Below are positions 23,056-34,778 of a stretch of 64,000 nucleotides of DNA, piece by piece. Position numbers and translations under genes: made by a program. The notes under the pieces are model-generated. The model saw only the letters and a list, made by a program, of their open reading frames with translations, was not told the origin of the DNA and did not search any database. This DNA comes from Merluccius polli (lineage: Eukaryota; Chordata; Actinopteri; Gadiformes; Merlucciidae): positions 1 through 64,000 of the forward strand of contig JAOPHQ010002031.1 of assembly GCA_030340625.1 (NCBI GenBank), in the 5' to 3' direction. Each line of letters opens with the position of its first letter. Positions within the stretch are counted from its first letter, which is position 1.

Positions 23056-23682
23056 GATTTAGATTTCACAGATCTATATCTTTTCCACTTAAAGTGCACC
23101 AGATTGATGTATTTAAAAGTTAAATGCATGCCCCCTCCACCATAGTTTCACAAAAGGGCCCCCAAACAACATTTTGCATAGGGCCCCCAAAAAGCTAGAA
23201 ACAGCCCTGCATCCATGGTTATTCTATATCTAATTAAAATAGGTATTTAAATAAAGTTATGAAAAGACATGACCGGGCGCTGTTGAGAATTGTGAAATTG
23301 CGGGATTAAATTAAAGTATTAAATTAATGATTAGATGCTTTGGGAAACTACATGTTGTTTTACGTTGGTTAATTATGCCTATTAAAAGTACAGTCTAATT
23401 GTTATATGCATATTATCAATAGTGCATGGCGTGCTTCTGCTGTTCATGCAGGCCTATCAGCAGAAAAGCTTTTCTCTGAGAAAAAAAAGGGTTTTACCGA
23501 CTACTATATCTGATTCATCGTTTAGTCGACTAGTCGCGCACATCTCTAATCTCAATCTTGTTTTTCAGGTTCTATGACAGCAGCTGTACTCTCCACTTGT
23601 TGTGTTTGGTAAAGTGCCAGTGTTCATACAAATCAAAGGCATGATACAGACCGGTCACATAGATCACCTTCTGTAAACCAAC

Positions 23683-24015
23683 ATGGCTGGCAAAGCCATT
23701 TTTGCGGTGCTTTTGGTTGGATATCTTTACGTATGCAGTGGGCAGAGTAAGTACATGCATGGAATTGTTATTTCTCTACTTTAGATATCTAAAATATTTT
23801 ATGCTTTTCTTCGCCCCTTTTCCACACATTGTGTGTTGAGTGTGATTTGTTTTATTTTTAGGCTACTAAATAGTACAAATAGAATATACATAAATAGTGA
23901 CAGTTTAATTTCTCTCATTGTTTTTCTTTTACCATATCTCTGCTCTTTAGCGATTCTTTGGCATTTTCGGTTTTTCAATTCCACATAACTTTACTTGCAT
24001 TTCTCTCTGATTTGG

Positions 24016-24055
<40 letters not shown>

Positions 24056-24932
24056 AGGGAAACCCCCTCCCCAAGCGAGTAATATTCAATTACTGTCAGT
24101 ATGCAAATTACGCTGGGGGTAATACTGGAGTTTGAGGAAGCACCGTCTTCTTATAAATCAGTGGTGTAGGGACACTTTGTTTTTGACGTTGAATACAATG
24201 ATGAGGGAACAAAAACAGTGACCAGAAAAATGACTGTCTGCAAGCATTGCCTGACCCGTATCGCCTACGCTAATGGAAACACTTCCAATATGAGCATGCA
24301 TCTTCGCTGCCACCACCCAGCAATATTGCGTTCTGGTAGCAGGACAGGCCAACAGGTAACACAGAAAAAACATCAGTCTCTCGCCAATGCCTTCCAACAA
24401 GCCTATCCTACCAGTTTAGAAAAACTAAACTAATAACCAATGCAGTGGGGATGTTTGTGGCGAAAACTTGCAGCCCTTTTCGGTGGTTAGAGATGTGGGT
24501 TTTCGTCACGTAATGAAAGCCCTAGATCCGCGTTACACTGCCCTCTCGTACATTTTTCAGCAGCCAAGTAATTCCTGACCTCTATGAAACCACCCGCAAA
24601 GGCACTGAAGATGAATAGGCTAAAACACAGAGCCTTGCGCTCCCCACGGATAGTTGGACCTCCCAGGTCACAGAGAGTGACCTCACTGTGTCGGTTGACT
24701 ATTTGTCAGATTGGGAGATGAAGAGCGCAGTGCTGAAAGTCATACAAGTGCGCACTTGGCAGAGGAATTTACAAATGCAGTGACTGAGTGGAAGTTGAAG
24801 AGGCCAAACCAAAATAAAGAAATCATTTTAGAAATAGTGGCTTTTTTTCTCCTTATGCACAAAACACATACCAAAAAAAAACAACCAAAAACCGAGGTGC
24901 GTATTGAACCAGGGGCATATTGTTGCATCCCT

Positions 24933-24972
<40 letters not shown>

Positions 24973-27900
24973 GTAAACCTATTTAATCAATAACAATGGC
25001 TATTTAACAAGAATTAAATGGCTAACTTTAAAGGGACAAAGTGAAACAGTTATTTTATCAGCTAGATATCAATATTTGAGTCAGTGTGTGACATGACTCC
25101 AACAGCTTAATTAAGTCTACTTTTGACCTACTTTTGACCAATGTGCCATTTAGCAGACCGAGGTGCATTTCCTCAGTGATTTTTTGTGAGTTGTTTGAAT
25201 GGCAATTTGCGATGAATCGCGTGGCTGCCTCTCTAGTTGCTGCTTGAGGTTACAACGTTGCCGATGGAAAACCAGGAGTCCAACTGAATGCGCCACAGCA
25301 GGTTTGTTGTGGTAAAGTAAATGCTGCTGCTGAACCAGTGAGTGATCCTGATACTAAGTATGCATCCTTGGATATAATGTAGGGTTAGGGTTAGTATGCA
25401 TCCTTGGATATAACGTAGGGTTAGGGTTAGTATGTATCCTTGGATATAACGTAGGGTTAGGGTTAGTATGCATCCTTGGATATAATGTAGGGTTGGGGTT
25501 AGTATGCATCCTTGGATATAACGTAGGGTTAGGGTTAGTATGCATCCTGGGATATAATGTAGGGTTAGGATTGGTATGCATCCTTGGATATAACGTAGGG
25601 TTAGGATAAGAACATCCTTGGATATAACGTATGCTTTCGTGTGGGCGTGAGGGGGAAGGTGGTGCGGCACTTCAGCAAGTAGTACCCACTTATAGGCACT
25701 CCATTGCAATGCTTGCTGGGACTTGTAGTGCTGCACATGGCGGGAGTTACAGATGTTTGTTATTACAAATGCAAAAAAAGCAGTGTAAATATTTATAAAA
25801 ATTACCGGGCACGATCAACAACAGTTGTAAATGACGTTTACTAAAAAGTTGTGACCTTTTATTTCAGCAGTAAGGAGGAGGAACTCTTAAACAAGGTGGC
25901 CAAGCTATATTGATAGTTACGTTGAAAATGGGGTAGTTGAAAAAAGTAGTTGTGAACCTCCTCTTAAATGTTATACAACAACGTTGTAAGGGACCACACA
26001 AGGGTTGGGACGTCCAGCAGGCTTAACATCTGTGATTTAGTGCAAATGAGTGGAATTTGTGTTACTTTTATCCCCCAAAAAGCTACAGAAGTACATTCTA
26101 ATTAATTACTGGGCTTATTAACTCCACCAACACAGGGTTTAGAAACTCTCGAGCACACACCCTGTCACAGAAGAATCGGATGGATGTAAATATGTGATAT
26201 TCATTAATTACTGACTAAATACGTGGATCAACTGTCGCCACTTGATCCACCCCCTGTGCTATTACTAGGGGTGTCCCCGCTAAGAATTTACATAATCGAA
26301 TCTGATTCGTCAAGTCTTGCCTATAGTCGACTGATCCTCGAATCATGTTTTTTTCTCTTTTTTTTGCTCATTGATTCATATTCTCATTTGCGACATCGGC
26401 TTCCATTTTTTCCACACCAGACTAAAGAGCTGAAACACTCAATTAAACAATTTCGATTACAATTTCGAGGTCGTTCGGCGGCGGTAAAACACACCGCCGC
26501 CGAACGGCGCGCGTCAAAACAGCCGCCCCCGTCCTATTTCACAGCGTCGCCACCGTGCTTTTTTCTTTTCTTTTTTTTTTCTTCCGCTCCGGAGACGACT
26601 ATATTCCTGTTGACGGCGGCAGTGTTGTTTTGCACTTGATATTTATACAAAAATAGGCTATATATCATGATTTATTGGGAGAAAGAAACTATATGTAAAA
26701 TCAGACATTCAGCACTGCCTATAGCCCGAATGGAATGATCCTGTGTTTTACCGACGATTCGACTATGAGATTGGCAGTCGAATCAGGCTCCTTTGATCGT
26801 CGAATAGTCGACTATTCGGGGTCACCCCTAGCTATTACTACACCCCGCAACAATAAATACACGAGCACACACTTTTAAGTAAAAAAAAACAAAAAAACAC
26901 TCAAAACAAGACACTTGTCTGACACTGAAATTATCACAACCCCAGGTAGGTAACGCTGTACATTAAGTAGACACTCATCAGCATTAATTGATACTTAACT
27001 AATGCTGAGTTCATCCTGAGTTAATGTAGGACTCATGGAGGACTCAGCCATGGATGAATGGTTACTCCATCAGTAACTAACAAGTCTTTAATGATAAATG
27101 CTTACCTAAGTCATATATTACAGATTAACTCAGACATGTTTCTTAAAATGAATTCATACTATTAATGAATTAATGAATTACTAAAACAACGTGAATTTAA
27201 TGTCCCATATGTCACAACCTCCATTCCACAGTACTATTTGAACGGGTATCTGTTTATTAACGTACCTTAACTCCTGTTTTTGGGATAGGAACATTTCTGC
27301 AGGATTCTTTGCAATCCAGGAGACAGACATGTGGCCATGTAGCTTTTGCTTCTAGTAGAAGTGACGGATGTAAATTGCTCGGATTCAGATTCATATATAT
27401 TTGTTGGCAGTCCAAATATTATGACATATTCACTGTGAAACCTTCCCACATTAATCAAGCATACGTGTTTATGTGTGGCCTTTCAGGTAGTATCAGCAGA
27501 TATAACCACAACCAGAAGTTAATTAATAATTAATTAATAGTTATGTGTCCCGCTAGGTAAAGTCACAACATGAAGATATATTTGCAATTCATTACCTAAT
27601 GACTAACTTGTACAGGTACAATTCATGATTTCATTTTAATATGGTAAGCATTAGTTAAGTATCAATTAATGCTGATGAGTGTCTACTTAATGTAAAGCGT
27701 TACAAACAGGTACACCCACTGGCTCAACTTCCACGACCACCGGCGGCTCAACTTCCACGACCACCGGCGGCCCAACTTCCACAACCACCGGCGGCCCAAC
27801 TTCCACAACCACCGGCGGCCCAACTTCCACAACCACAGGCCCAACGTCCACAACCCCAATTCTGACAACCACAGGTCCAACTTCCACAACCACAGGCCCA

Positions 27901-30273
27901 ACGTCCACAACCCCAATTCTGACAACCCCAACTTCCTCAACCACTGGTCCAACGTCCACAACCACAGGTCCAACCTCCACAACCGCAGGCCCAACCTCCA
28001 CAACCGCAGGCCCAACCTCCACAACCGCAGGTCCAACCTCCACAACCACAGGCCCAACTTCCACAACCACAGGCCCAACGTCCACAACCACAGGTCCAAC
28101 CTCCACAACCACAGGCCCAACGTCCACAACCACAGGCCCAACAGTCACAACCCCAATTCTGACAACTTGTGGAGGTTCGCCCTGTGGCCCAACCTCCACA
28201 ACCACAGGTCCAACCTCCACAACCACAGGCCCAACGTCCACAACCACAGGTCCAACCTCCACAACCACAGGCCCAACCTCCACAACCACTGGCCCAACCT
28301 CCACGACCACAGGCCCAACGTCCACAACCCCAATTCTGATAACCACAGGTCCAACTTCCACAACCACAGGCCCAACGTCCACAACCCCAATTCTGACAAC
28401 CCCAACTTCCACAACCACTGGTCCAACTTCCACAACCACAGGTCCAACCTCCACAACCACAGGCCCAACTTCCACAACCACTGGCCCAACTTCCACAACC
28501 ACTGGCCCAACTTCCACAACCACAGGCCCAACGTCCACAACCCCAATTCTGACAACCCCAGGTCCAACCTCCACAACCACAGGCCCAACCTCCACAACCA
28601 CAGGCCCAACATCCACAACCCCAATTCTGACAACTTGTGGAGGTTCGCCCTGTGGCCCAACCTCCACAACCACAGGTCCAACCTCCACAACCACAGGCCC
28701 AACGTCCACAACCACAGGTCCAACCTCCAGAACCACAGGCCCAACCTCCACAACCACTGGCCCAACCTCCACAACCCCAATTCTGATAACCACAGGTCCA
28801 ACTTCCACAACCACAGGCCCAATGTCCACAGGTCCAACTTCCACAACCACAGGCCCAACGTCCACAACCCCAATTCTGACAACCCCAACTTCCACAACCA
28901 CTGGTCCAACTTCCACAACCACAGGTCCAACCTCCACAACCACAGGCCCAACTTCCACAACCACTGGCCCAACTTCCACAACCACTGGCCCAACTTCCAC
29001 AACCACAGGCCCAACGTCCACAACCCCAATTCTGACAACCCCAGGTCCAACCTCCACAACCACAGGCCCAACCTCCACAACCACAGGCCCAACTTCCACA
29101 ACTCCAATTCTGATAACCACAGGTTCAACTTCCATAACCACAGGCCCAACGTCCACAACCCCAATTCTGACAACCCCAACTTCCACAACCACAGGCCCAA
29201 CCTCCACAACCACACACCCAACCTCCATAACCACAGGCCCAACCTCCACAACCACAGGCCCAACCTCCACAACCACAGGCCCAACTTCCACAACCACAGG
29301 TCCAACTTCCACAACCACAGGCCCAACATCCACAACCCCAATTCTGACAACCACAGGTCCAACTTCCACAACCACAGGCCCAACCTCCACAACCACAGGC
29401 CCAACTTCCACAACCACAGGCCCAACGTCCACAACTCCAATTCTGACAACCACAGGTCCAACTTCCACAACCACAGGCCCAACGTCCACAACCCCAATTC
29501 TGACAACCCCAACTTCCACAACCACAGGTCCAACCTCCACAACCACAGGCCCAACCTCCACAACCACAGGCCCAACTTCCACAACCACAGGTCCAACCTC
29601 CACAACCACAGGCCCAACATCCACAACCCCAATTCTGACAACCCCAACTTCCACAACCACTGGTCCAACTTCCACAACCACAGGTCCAACGTCCACAACC
29701 ACAGGTCCAATGTCCACAGGCCCAACCCCAGGTAACAAGAAACTTTTCCAATACTGTTGGGAATTCGGAACATACCAAATCTTCAATGATCACAAAAATA
29801 CATATTTTACATCTGAACCTTATCTTGCCAGCATAAGCATAGCTATCGCATAAAACATCCTAACCCTTCTTTAAGAAGGCCGTAACTGGTTGTTCTCAGG
29901 CACACCAACTACATTTCCTATGTACTCTCACAATATTCTATGTTTGAATCACCTGCGCATGCCTTTCTCTCCCCACAGTCCTCAATATGCATTTACAAGT
30001 CAATATGATTTCCTTTGGTGAAGCCAGCAATGCAACAATAACTAGACTTCTTGAAAAGGTAAGTGATTGTACCTTTTTACTATTTTGTAAGATGTATAAG
30101 CAGTGGCATATATTCAACCAGCCTGTGTGATGTTTTGTCTCTTTAATTGATGCCTAATTTTCACCCCTCTTTGTTTCTCTGTGTAGTTCTCCAGAAATCA
30201 GCTCCTTAATGGAACAGCTTACATAGTCCGACTCAAATTGAACAGCATACAAAGAGTTGCAGTCATTGGATGA
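23683..30273 (+). CDS. Secreted mucin-like Thr/Ser/Pro-repeat protein, unnamed
   Basis: Four coding exons joined by phase: 23683-23746, 27710-29731, 29979-30058, 30187-30273, giving 750 codons plus stop. Exon 1 encodes a clear signal peptide (MAGKAIFAVLLVGYLYVCSG) ending at GTAAGT. Exon 2 is open for 673 codons in this phase and consists of PTSTTTG-type heptads with a PILTT variant and two CGGSPCG inserts, a dense O-glycosylation substrate as in mucins. Exons 3-4 give a unique tail of about 55 residues (VLNMHLQVNMISFGEAS.. to ..NSIQRVAVIG) that loosely recalls the start of SEA-type domains but is too short to be one. No transmembrane segment follows, so the product should be secreted. Poly(A) signals follow at 30334. 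Intron 1 (4 kb) is full of transposons. I do not recognise a named orthologue. The gene model is inferred from splice sites and needs transcript support. Confidence 0.7.
24190..24840 (+). pseudogene. ZBED1-like hAT transposase remnant
   Basis: A BED-type zinc finger is visible (CKHCLTRIAYANGNTSNMSM..HLRCHH, about 24238-24312), followed by broken frames that read MKALDPRYTLPS and LPTDSWTSQVTESDLTV. These are standard landmarks of vertebrate ZBED1-like hAT transposases. Stops and frameshifts are numerous and the catalytic and dimerisation regions are missing. GTTGCATCCCTA at about 24923-24934 fits the right terminus. It lies in intron 1 of the mucin-like gene. Confidence 0.75.
24937..24968. repeat. 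(CA)n microsatellite
   Basis: About 32 bp of CA next to the end of the hAT remnant. Confidence 0.95.
25359..25622. repeat. 36-bp minisatellite containing TTAGGG
   Basis: About seven copies of a unit GTATGCATCCTTGGATATAA plus CGTAGGGTTAGGGTTA. Each unit carries one or two telomere-type TTAGGG words, while the rest is unrelated. The minus-strand frames (YIQGCILTLTL) are repeat artefacts. It lies in intron 1 of the mucin-like gene. Confidence 0.9.
26266..26830. mobile_element. hAT MITE (565 bp), 8-bp target duplication
   Basis: Begins TAGGGGTGTCCCCG and ends CGGGGTCACCCCTA, flanked by exact GCTATTAC (26258-26265 and 26831-26838). TCGAATAGTCGACTA-type words near both ends match a fish hAT family. 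The 138-codon open frame spanning its left end is not a gene. It lies in intron 1 of the mucin-like gene. Confidence 0.92.
27712..29731 (+). repeat. Coding 21-bp minisatellite (PTS domain)
   Basis: About 2 kb of CCAACTTCCACAACCACAGG-type units of 21 bp with 12-bp CCAATTCTGACA inserts. Larger blocks recur: the segments around 28141-28620 and 28620-29100 are near copies, each starting with the CGGSPCG codons. Because all units are multiples of three and lack stops in several frames, very long spurious frames exist (699 codons on the minus strand). The plus frame entered from the 27710 splice site is the one with signal peptide, phase match and mucin composition. Confidence 0.9.
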
Positions 30274-30333
30274 ATTCATGCTGATGCTACTTGTGGCTTA
30301 TATATACCCTAAACTGCGATGCAGATGCAAGAC

Positions 30334-30343
30334 AATAAATAAA
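30334..30343 (+). terminator. Poly(A) signal of the mucin-like gene
   Basis: Overlapping AATAAATAAA 61 bases after the stop codon, the right place for the 3' end of the transcript. Confidence 0.65.
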
Positions 30344-30543
30344 AAAGTGAACTATGCACAACTCTGTGTTTGGCTTGGGAAGCAGAAACGGGTGCGGAGA
30401 TCTTGGAGTGTTTTAAAGAAGGACCTTAGCACCCTTTTTAACACCTTTTTCAGGGAGCAGTTCCATTCAGATGTTTCCACTGTCAGCTCCCGTAGTAAGC
30501 CCTTGCCTTGGATGGATGCTTCATTACATCATTTAAACCTCAT

Positions 30544-30601
30544 CCCAGTCTATATGCTTTAATGCCGCATTTTGAAAAAGAATTAAAGCATATAGACTGG
30601 G
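30544..30601. repeat. 20-bp perfect hairpin with 18-nt loop
   Basis: CCCAGTCTATATGCTTTAAT pairs with its exact reverse complement at 30582-30601. It lies 200 bp downstream of the mucin-like gene. The small open frames around it (30257-30807) match nothing I know. Confidence 0.85.
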
Positions 30602-31097
30602 CTGAAGTTTTAAAAGCTATGTGTGCCCAGGCTGGCTATGATCTCACTATGCTAAGATGCACGACAATGCCACCTTGGGAAATACTCCAAGAAATAATAC
30701 GTAGCAATCCCCACTCAGGTAAGCATGATGTGGATTCTGTGGAATATATTGTCCTGATAGCCAGCTTTAGAATCTCAGCTAGGCCATTACAGGGTGCTAT
30801 TGGATAACCATGGGCATGATTTTGTGAAACCAGAGGTTACCTGACAGGTGGACATAGAACAGACTGAGGGTGCTACTCTCAAAACAACTTCCTCATACAC
30901 GCAACCAGCTAATAGTATCTATACTGCAGATACAGCAGATGGTATCCATAGAAACCACATGTGAATCCTGGAAGGGGTGGGCATTGGACAAGGTAGGAGG
31001 ACTACAGAGCAGTAACTTAACAAAATTAAGGTAAATCCCTACCTCAACAAAAAATGTATTCAGTAAAGTCATGCAATGAACACAATCAAACAAATTA

Positions 31098-31805
31098 GGC
31101 CGCAGTATACTCGCCGTTCCCAAGCTGTCGCGCGACAATGTGACGTCACGGGAGCACGGTAACTTCTCCTGAACAGAGGTGGCGCCACTGAGGAAAGGCG
31201 ACCGACTCTGCTATTTCTACGCAGTAGAAGAAGAGATATCCTAATACTGGCACCCCTGTGTCTTCATTAGAATAGTTCACCGGGATGTCTCTCACTATAC
31301 AGCATTATGTCTATTACTTTACATTGCTATTATTCTACATCACTGCCACACCTGGTCAGCCATCAACAGTCCAGTGTATGGCAGCAGTTCTCATGTTTGT
31401 AAGCATCCATCTTAATAACTTAGTGATTGTCTTATATACTTTTATTTTATAACTTAATGCCGCTTTGAGATAGTTTTTCAGCCACGTAATTCCACTCGTC
31501 TTTGACCACAACAACAGTAGACAGCACTTACGTAAAACCATGGTTTATTAGCGAAAAAATATAGGCCTACACCACACAATAAAATAGAACATATAATGAA
31601 AGAAGCCTTAGCAATAAGGCGCATTAAAATGTGCCTTCGAACTCGTCTGTGTTTCTGTTTCCGCTTTGTCGCGCGCCGCTGAAAAAAAAGAGAGGTGCGC
31701 GACACGGCGCGAACGGGCCAAAATCCTGTCGCGCCGGCGAGATCTACGTCATTTTGACGTCACAATGGCGCGCGACAGCTTGGGAACGGCGAGTATACTG
31801 CGGCC
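31098..31805. mobile_element. Long-TIR DNA element, Harbinger-like (708 bp)
   Basis: About 50-bp inverted ends starting GGCCGCAGTATACTCGCCGT, both reaching a TGACGTCA palindrome. Flanks show TTA on the left and TTTA on the right, compatible with the TTA/TAA target of PIF-Harbinger elements but not exact. No transposase. Confidence 0.75.
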
Positions 31806-32480
31806 TTTAGCCTGGCAAGCCAGACCCTACATCAGAAAGATGTAAGGTCTGGATCAGCTCCATTGGCAGTGTGGGCGGGATAAACAGTTGTCTTTCAAGT
31901 TCCCTCTGCACGCAATAGGATAGCGCTACAACCAATCAGAGCAACGAAGAAGGTGACGTAGTCAGAGCGACGGAAATAAATCCATGGGGAAGTGTTCCGT
32001 ATGGTGGATTGTGGAAGAATAGTAGTGAAATCTTCTGAGCAAACTTACAAACTTTAACTTCACTTGACAAGCAATTGGCTGGTTAACATCATACCTTGAA
32101 TGTAGAGGGCAGTGCGTAAAAATGAATGCAAAGCGTTCGCCCCCCCCGAAGATGCAGGGTAGGTATTCCACAAGGCTCAGTCTTGGGACCATTGCTCTTT
32201 ATATAAATTACTGTGGCAGTTTACCCCTACCCCTTAGTGGCTTTTGCTGGGGCCCTCCGACACAGGACACAGTTAGATGTTGAAAAATGCATTTATTGGA
32301 GATGGCAAGATGGTATTTGCCGAGCAGATGTAACATGCTGCCATGACAGTGTCTCTCTCCTGAGGGGCCATCCACACAGAGACGCTTTTTGGTTTAAACG
32401 CAGATGTTTTGCATAGTTTTGGCCGATCGTCCAAACGAATCCTGTAAACGCATTGCTTGCAAATGAACTTTTCTGAAACC
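31806..32480. other. Repeat remnants, no gene
   Basis: Begins with TTTAGCCTGGCAAGCCAGACC, resembling the end of another dispersed element (compare TAGCCTGGTTCCGCC at 35617). A C-run lies at 32141-32149. GGGGCCATCCACACAGAGACGC at 32365 looks like a further element terminus. Nothing coding was recognised. Confidence 0.45.
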
Positions 32481-32875
32481 AGGGGCCTCATGTACGAAGA
32501 CTTGCGTGGATTTCCTACTGAAACTTGGCGTACGCCAAAACCCAGAAACTGTCGTACGCACAAAATAAATTCAGATGTATCAAAGTGTGCGTACGCATGG
32601 ATCCAAGCGCGTTTCTTTTGTACATCCCGATCAACGTGGAACTGAGCGCACGTGCAGATGTGGCAAACTCCTCCCTGTCCACGCCCACATTTAAATATGC
32701 AAATCGATGTAAATAGGCCCTGGACCTGAGATTCACCTCTTTATCCGATCAGATAAAACAAGCAAGTGTGGCACAGAGGATATTTATATATTATTGCCAC
32801 TTACTTAAATGTGTTATTTTATATGTATGGACTTTATTTGGCATTTTTAAAGACACCCCCCCATTCAATTTTAAG

Positions 32876-32908
<33 letters not shown>

Positions 32909-33067
32909 AAGCACGAGACCACCCGCGGCTATATAAACTGTGGGCTGCGCTGCGTTCTTCAGTTGGCAGTTAACCGGGACCAGTAAAGCCACTGAAGAAT
33001 TGATTCTTTCAGAATAACATCTTTTCTAAAATATGCCAACCCTTGAGTCAGCTTGCACTCTATGGGT

Positions 33068-34778
33068 GTATGGAGTGAGATTTGTGACAATATGTTCAAA
33101 CAATACTTTTTCAAATGCAAACAAAAAATGATTGATCAAAATATCAAACACAGAATTGAAACCAAAAAAATAAAGTCAAAGAAAAAATGTAGCAAAAATA
33201 AATCTTGTCTAACTCTTTGAATCACTTGTATTTTTGTTTACAATACTCTCAGGTTCTTTCTCAGTGACAAAGTTTGTTTGTTTCCTGCTAGCTTCTGGTT
33301 CTTTGTTTGCGATGCCAGCTTTTTTGATTGCAGTTCTGGCACAAATTTCACGTGTGGGTGGGTTTCTCTGGGGTGCCTTCCTATTGGCTTATCTGTTTTG
33401 ACTGACAGCTGTGTTACGATCGCCCCCCCCCCCCCCCCCCCCCAGTTCCCAGTCCAGCCCTGGCTACAGAACAATACATATACATATTCAAATATTTATA
33501 CATATTAATATTTTTAAAATGAAAAGAGGCAGGGTTGTATTTTATATCATATTTCGTTTTATTGTAAATATACATTACAGTGAAAATAACCGGAGTAGAT
33601 GTACAGTCAAGACGAGCTGAGATGGTGACGTCATCAAGTCCGCTGCTGTTCCAACTGCAGAATGACCGTACTAGAGTTGTGACGTTCGCGAATGAACCGA
33701 ATCTATTGAACGGCTCTTTAACATGAACGATGAGAACCGAGTCGCAGTGGTGAGCCATTCATTTTCTTCTTCGTTCTTTTTTAAAAATGTTTTATCGCTG
33801 TCACGCTCACAGCATGCGCACACAAGCTCCTCCTCCTACTCCACTGAGACGGAGAGAGCATGCAGAGTGCACTCGTGGTGGAATGTTGATATGCAAATTT
33901 CACATGTCAGTCAGAAGCGGGAACACCCCTTTGTTTGTTCACGTGAGTGCGTCCGCGGCGGAGAGGAGAGGCAGGCAGAGTACCGCAACTATGAGCCAAA
34001 GAAAGCGCAGATCCAAATCTTACCCTATCATTCCTCCCAGTGATTATTTCCCAGATAAAATGGGTTACCACTAGGCTAGCTTCTTAAAAATAAATTAATA
34101 TAAATGAGCCAGTCTTTTGAACGGCTCTTTGAAAAGAACGGCTCCTCAAGATCCGGCTCCCTTCAAAGAGCCATAAATCCCATCTCTAGACCGTACTGCG
34201 TCCTCCCGTCCTCGGGAATTTGTACTCCCGAGTCGAACTTACCAAGTCCGAACTACCAATTACGCAAGTCCGAACTTGGTGTACTTGGTATTGAAAAACG
34301 CCAGCCAAAATCAGCAGCAGAGAACAGGGTTTCAACTTCCGGGGCAGTTGTAGTTCAGCTCAGCTGTCAGTCAAAACAGATAAGCCAATAGGAAGGCACC
34401 CCAGAGAAACCCACCCACACGTGAAATGTGTGCCAGAACTGCAATCAAAAAAGCTGGCATCGCAAACAAAGAACCTGAAGCGCAACCGCAAAACTAGCAG
34501 GAAACAAACAAACTTTGTCAATGAGAAAGAACCTGAGAGTATTGTAAACAAAAATACAAGTGATTCAAAGAGTTAAAGACAGATTTATTTTGCTACATTT
34601 TTTCTTTGACTTTATTTTTTTTGTTTCAATTCTGTATTTGATATTTTGCGAGTTTAATTTTATTCTTTGACTTTATTTTTTTTGTTTCAATTCTGTTTGA
34701 TATTTTGATCAATCATTTTTTGTTTGAATTTGAAAAAGTATTGTTTGAACATATTGTCACAAATCTCACTCCATATGG
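33068..34778. mobile_element. Large inverted repeat (arms about 350-430 bp)
   Basis: The left arm, about 33068-33413, returns in reverse complement at about 34350-34778 (for example CACAAATTTCACGTGTGGGT versus its mirror near 34410-34435). The right arm carries an extra internal duplication of TTTGACTTTATTTTTTTTG at about 34605-34685. The loop contains a poly-C run (33423-33442), a hAT MITE (33672-34188) and short unique DNA. Probably a fold-back transposon. Confidence 0.8.
33672..34188. mobile_element. hAT MITE (517 bp), 8-bp target duplication
   Basis: Begins TAGAGTTGTGACGTTCGCG and ends ATCCCATCTCTA with exact GACCGTAC on both sides (33664-33671 and 34189-34196). Sub-terminal AACGGCTCTTT words occur at both ends. 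The short basic open frames inside it are not supported as genes. Confidence 0.92.

Larger units (their letters stand above)
21454..23209. mobile_element. Middle hAT element of the nest (1.76 kb)
   Basis: Begins CAGGTCCGTTTCTTGC and ends CTAGAAACAGCCCTG, flanked by exact CATCCATG at 21446-21453 and 23210-23217. The termini carry the GGGCCC..GCATAGGGCCC words seen in other hAT remnants here (for example 37140-37195). It carries two further inserts, 21621-21845 and 22240-23055. Confidence 0.88.
20665..23548. mobile_element. Outer hAT element of a triple nest (2.88 kb)
   Basis: Begins TAGGGATATTCCTAGCGACT and ends AGTCGCGCACATCTCTA, with exact 8-bp duplications ATCTCAAT at 20657-20664 and 23549-23556. 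Both ends contain CTAGTCGACTA words typical of a fish hAT family. The interior is mostly the inserted second element. No transposase ORF. The right end lies only 135 bp before the start codon of the mucin-like gene. Confidence 0.88.

Noticed and set aside
26223..26639. 138-codon plus-strand frame
   Set aside because: It crosses the left boundary of a hAT MITE defined by an exact 8-bp target duplication and has no family features.
27687..29786. 699-codon minus-strand open frame (VVVEVGP repeats) and two other frames over 500 codons
   Set aside because: They are other readings of the 21-bp coding minisatellite. They lack a signal peptide, splice-phase partners or plausible composition.
30257..30807. 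Two overlapping frames of about 100 codons downstream of the mucin-like gene
   Set aside because: They start after its poly(A) signal or cross the 30544-30601 hairpin. I recognise no family, and no splice structure supports them.
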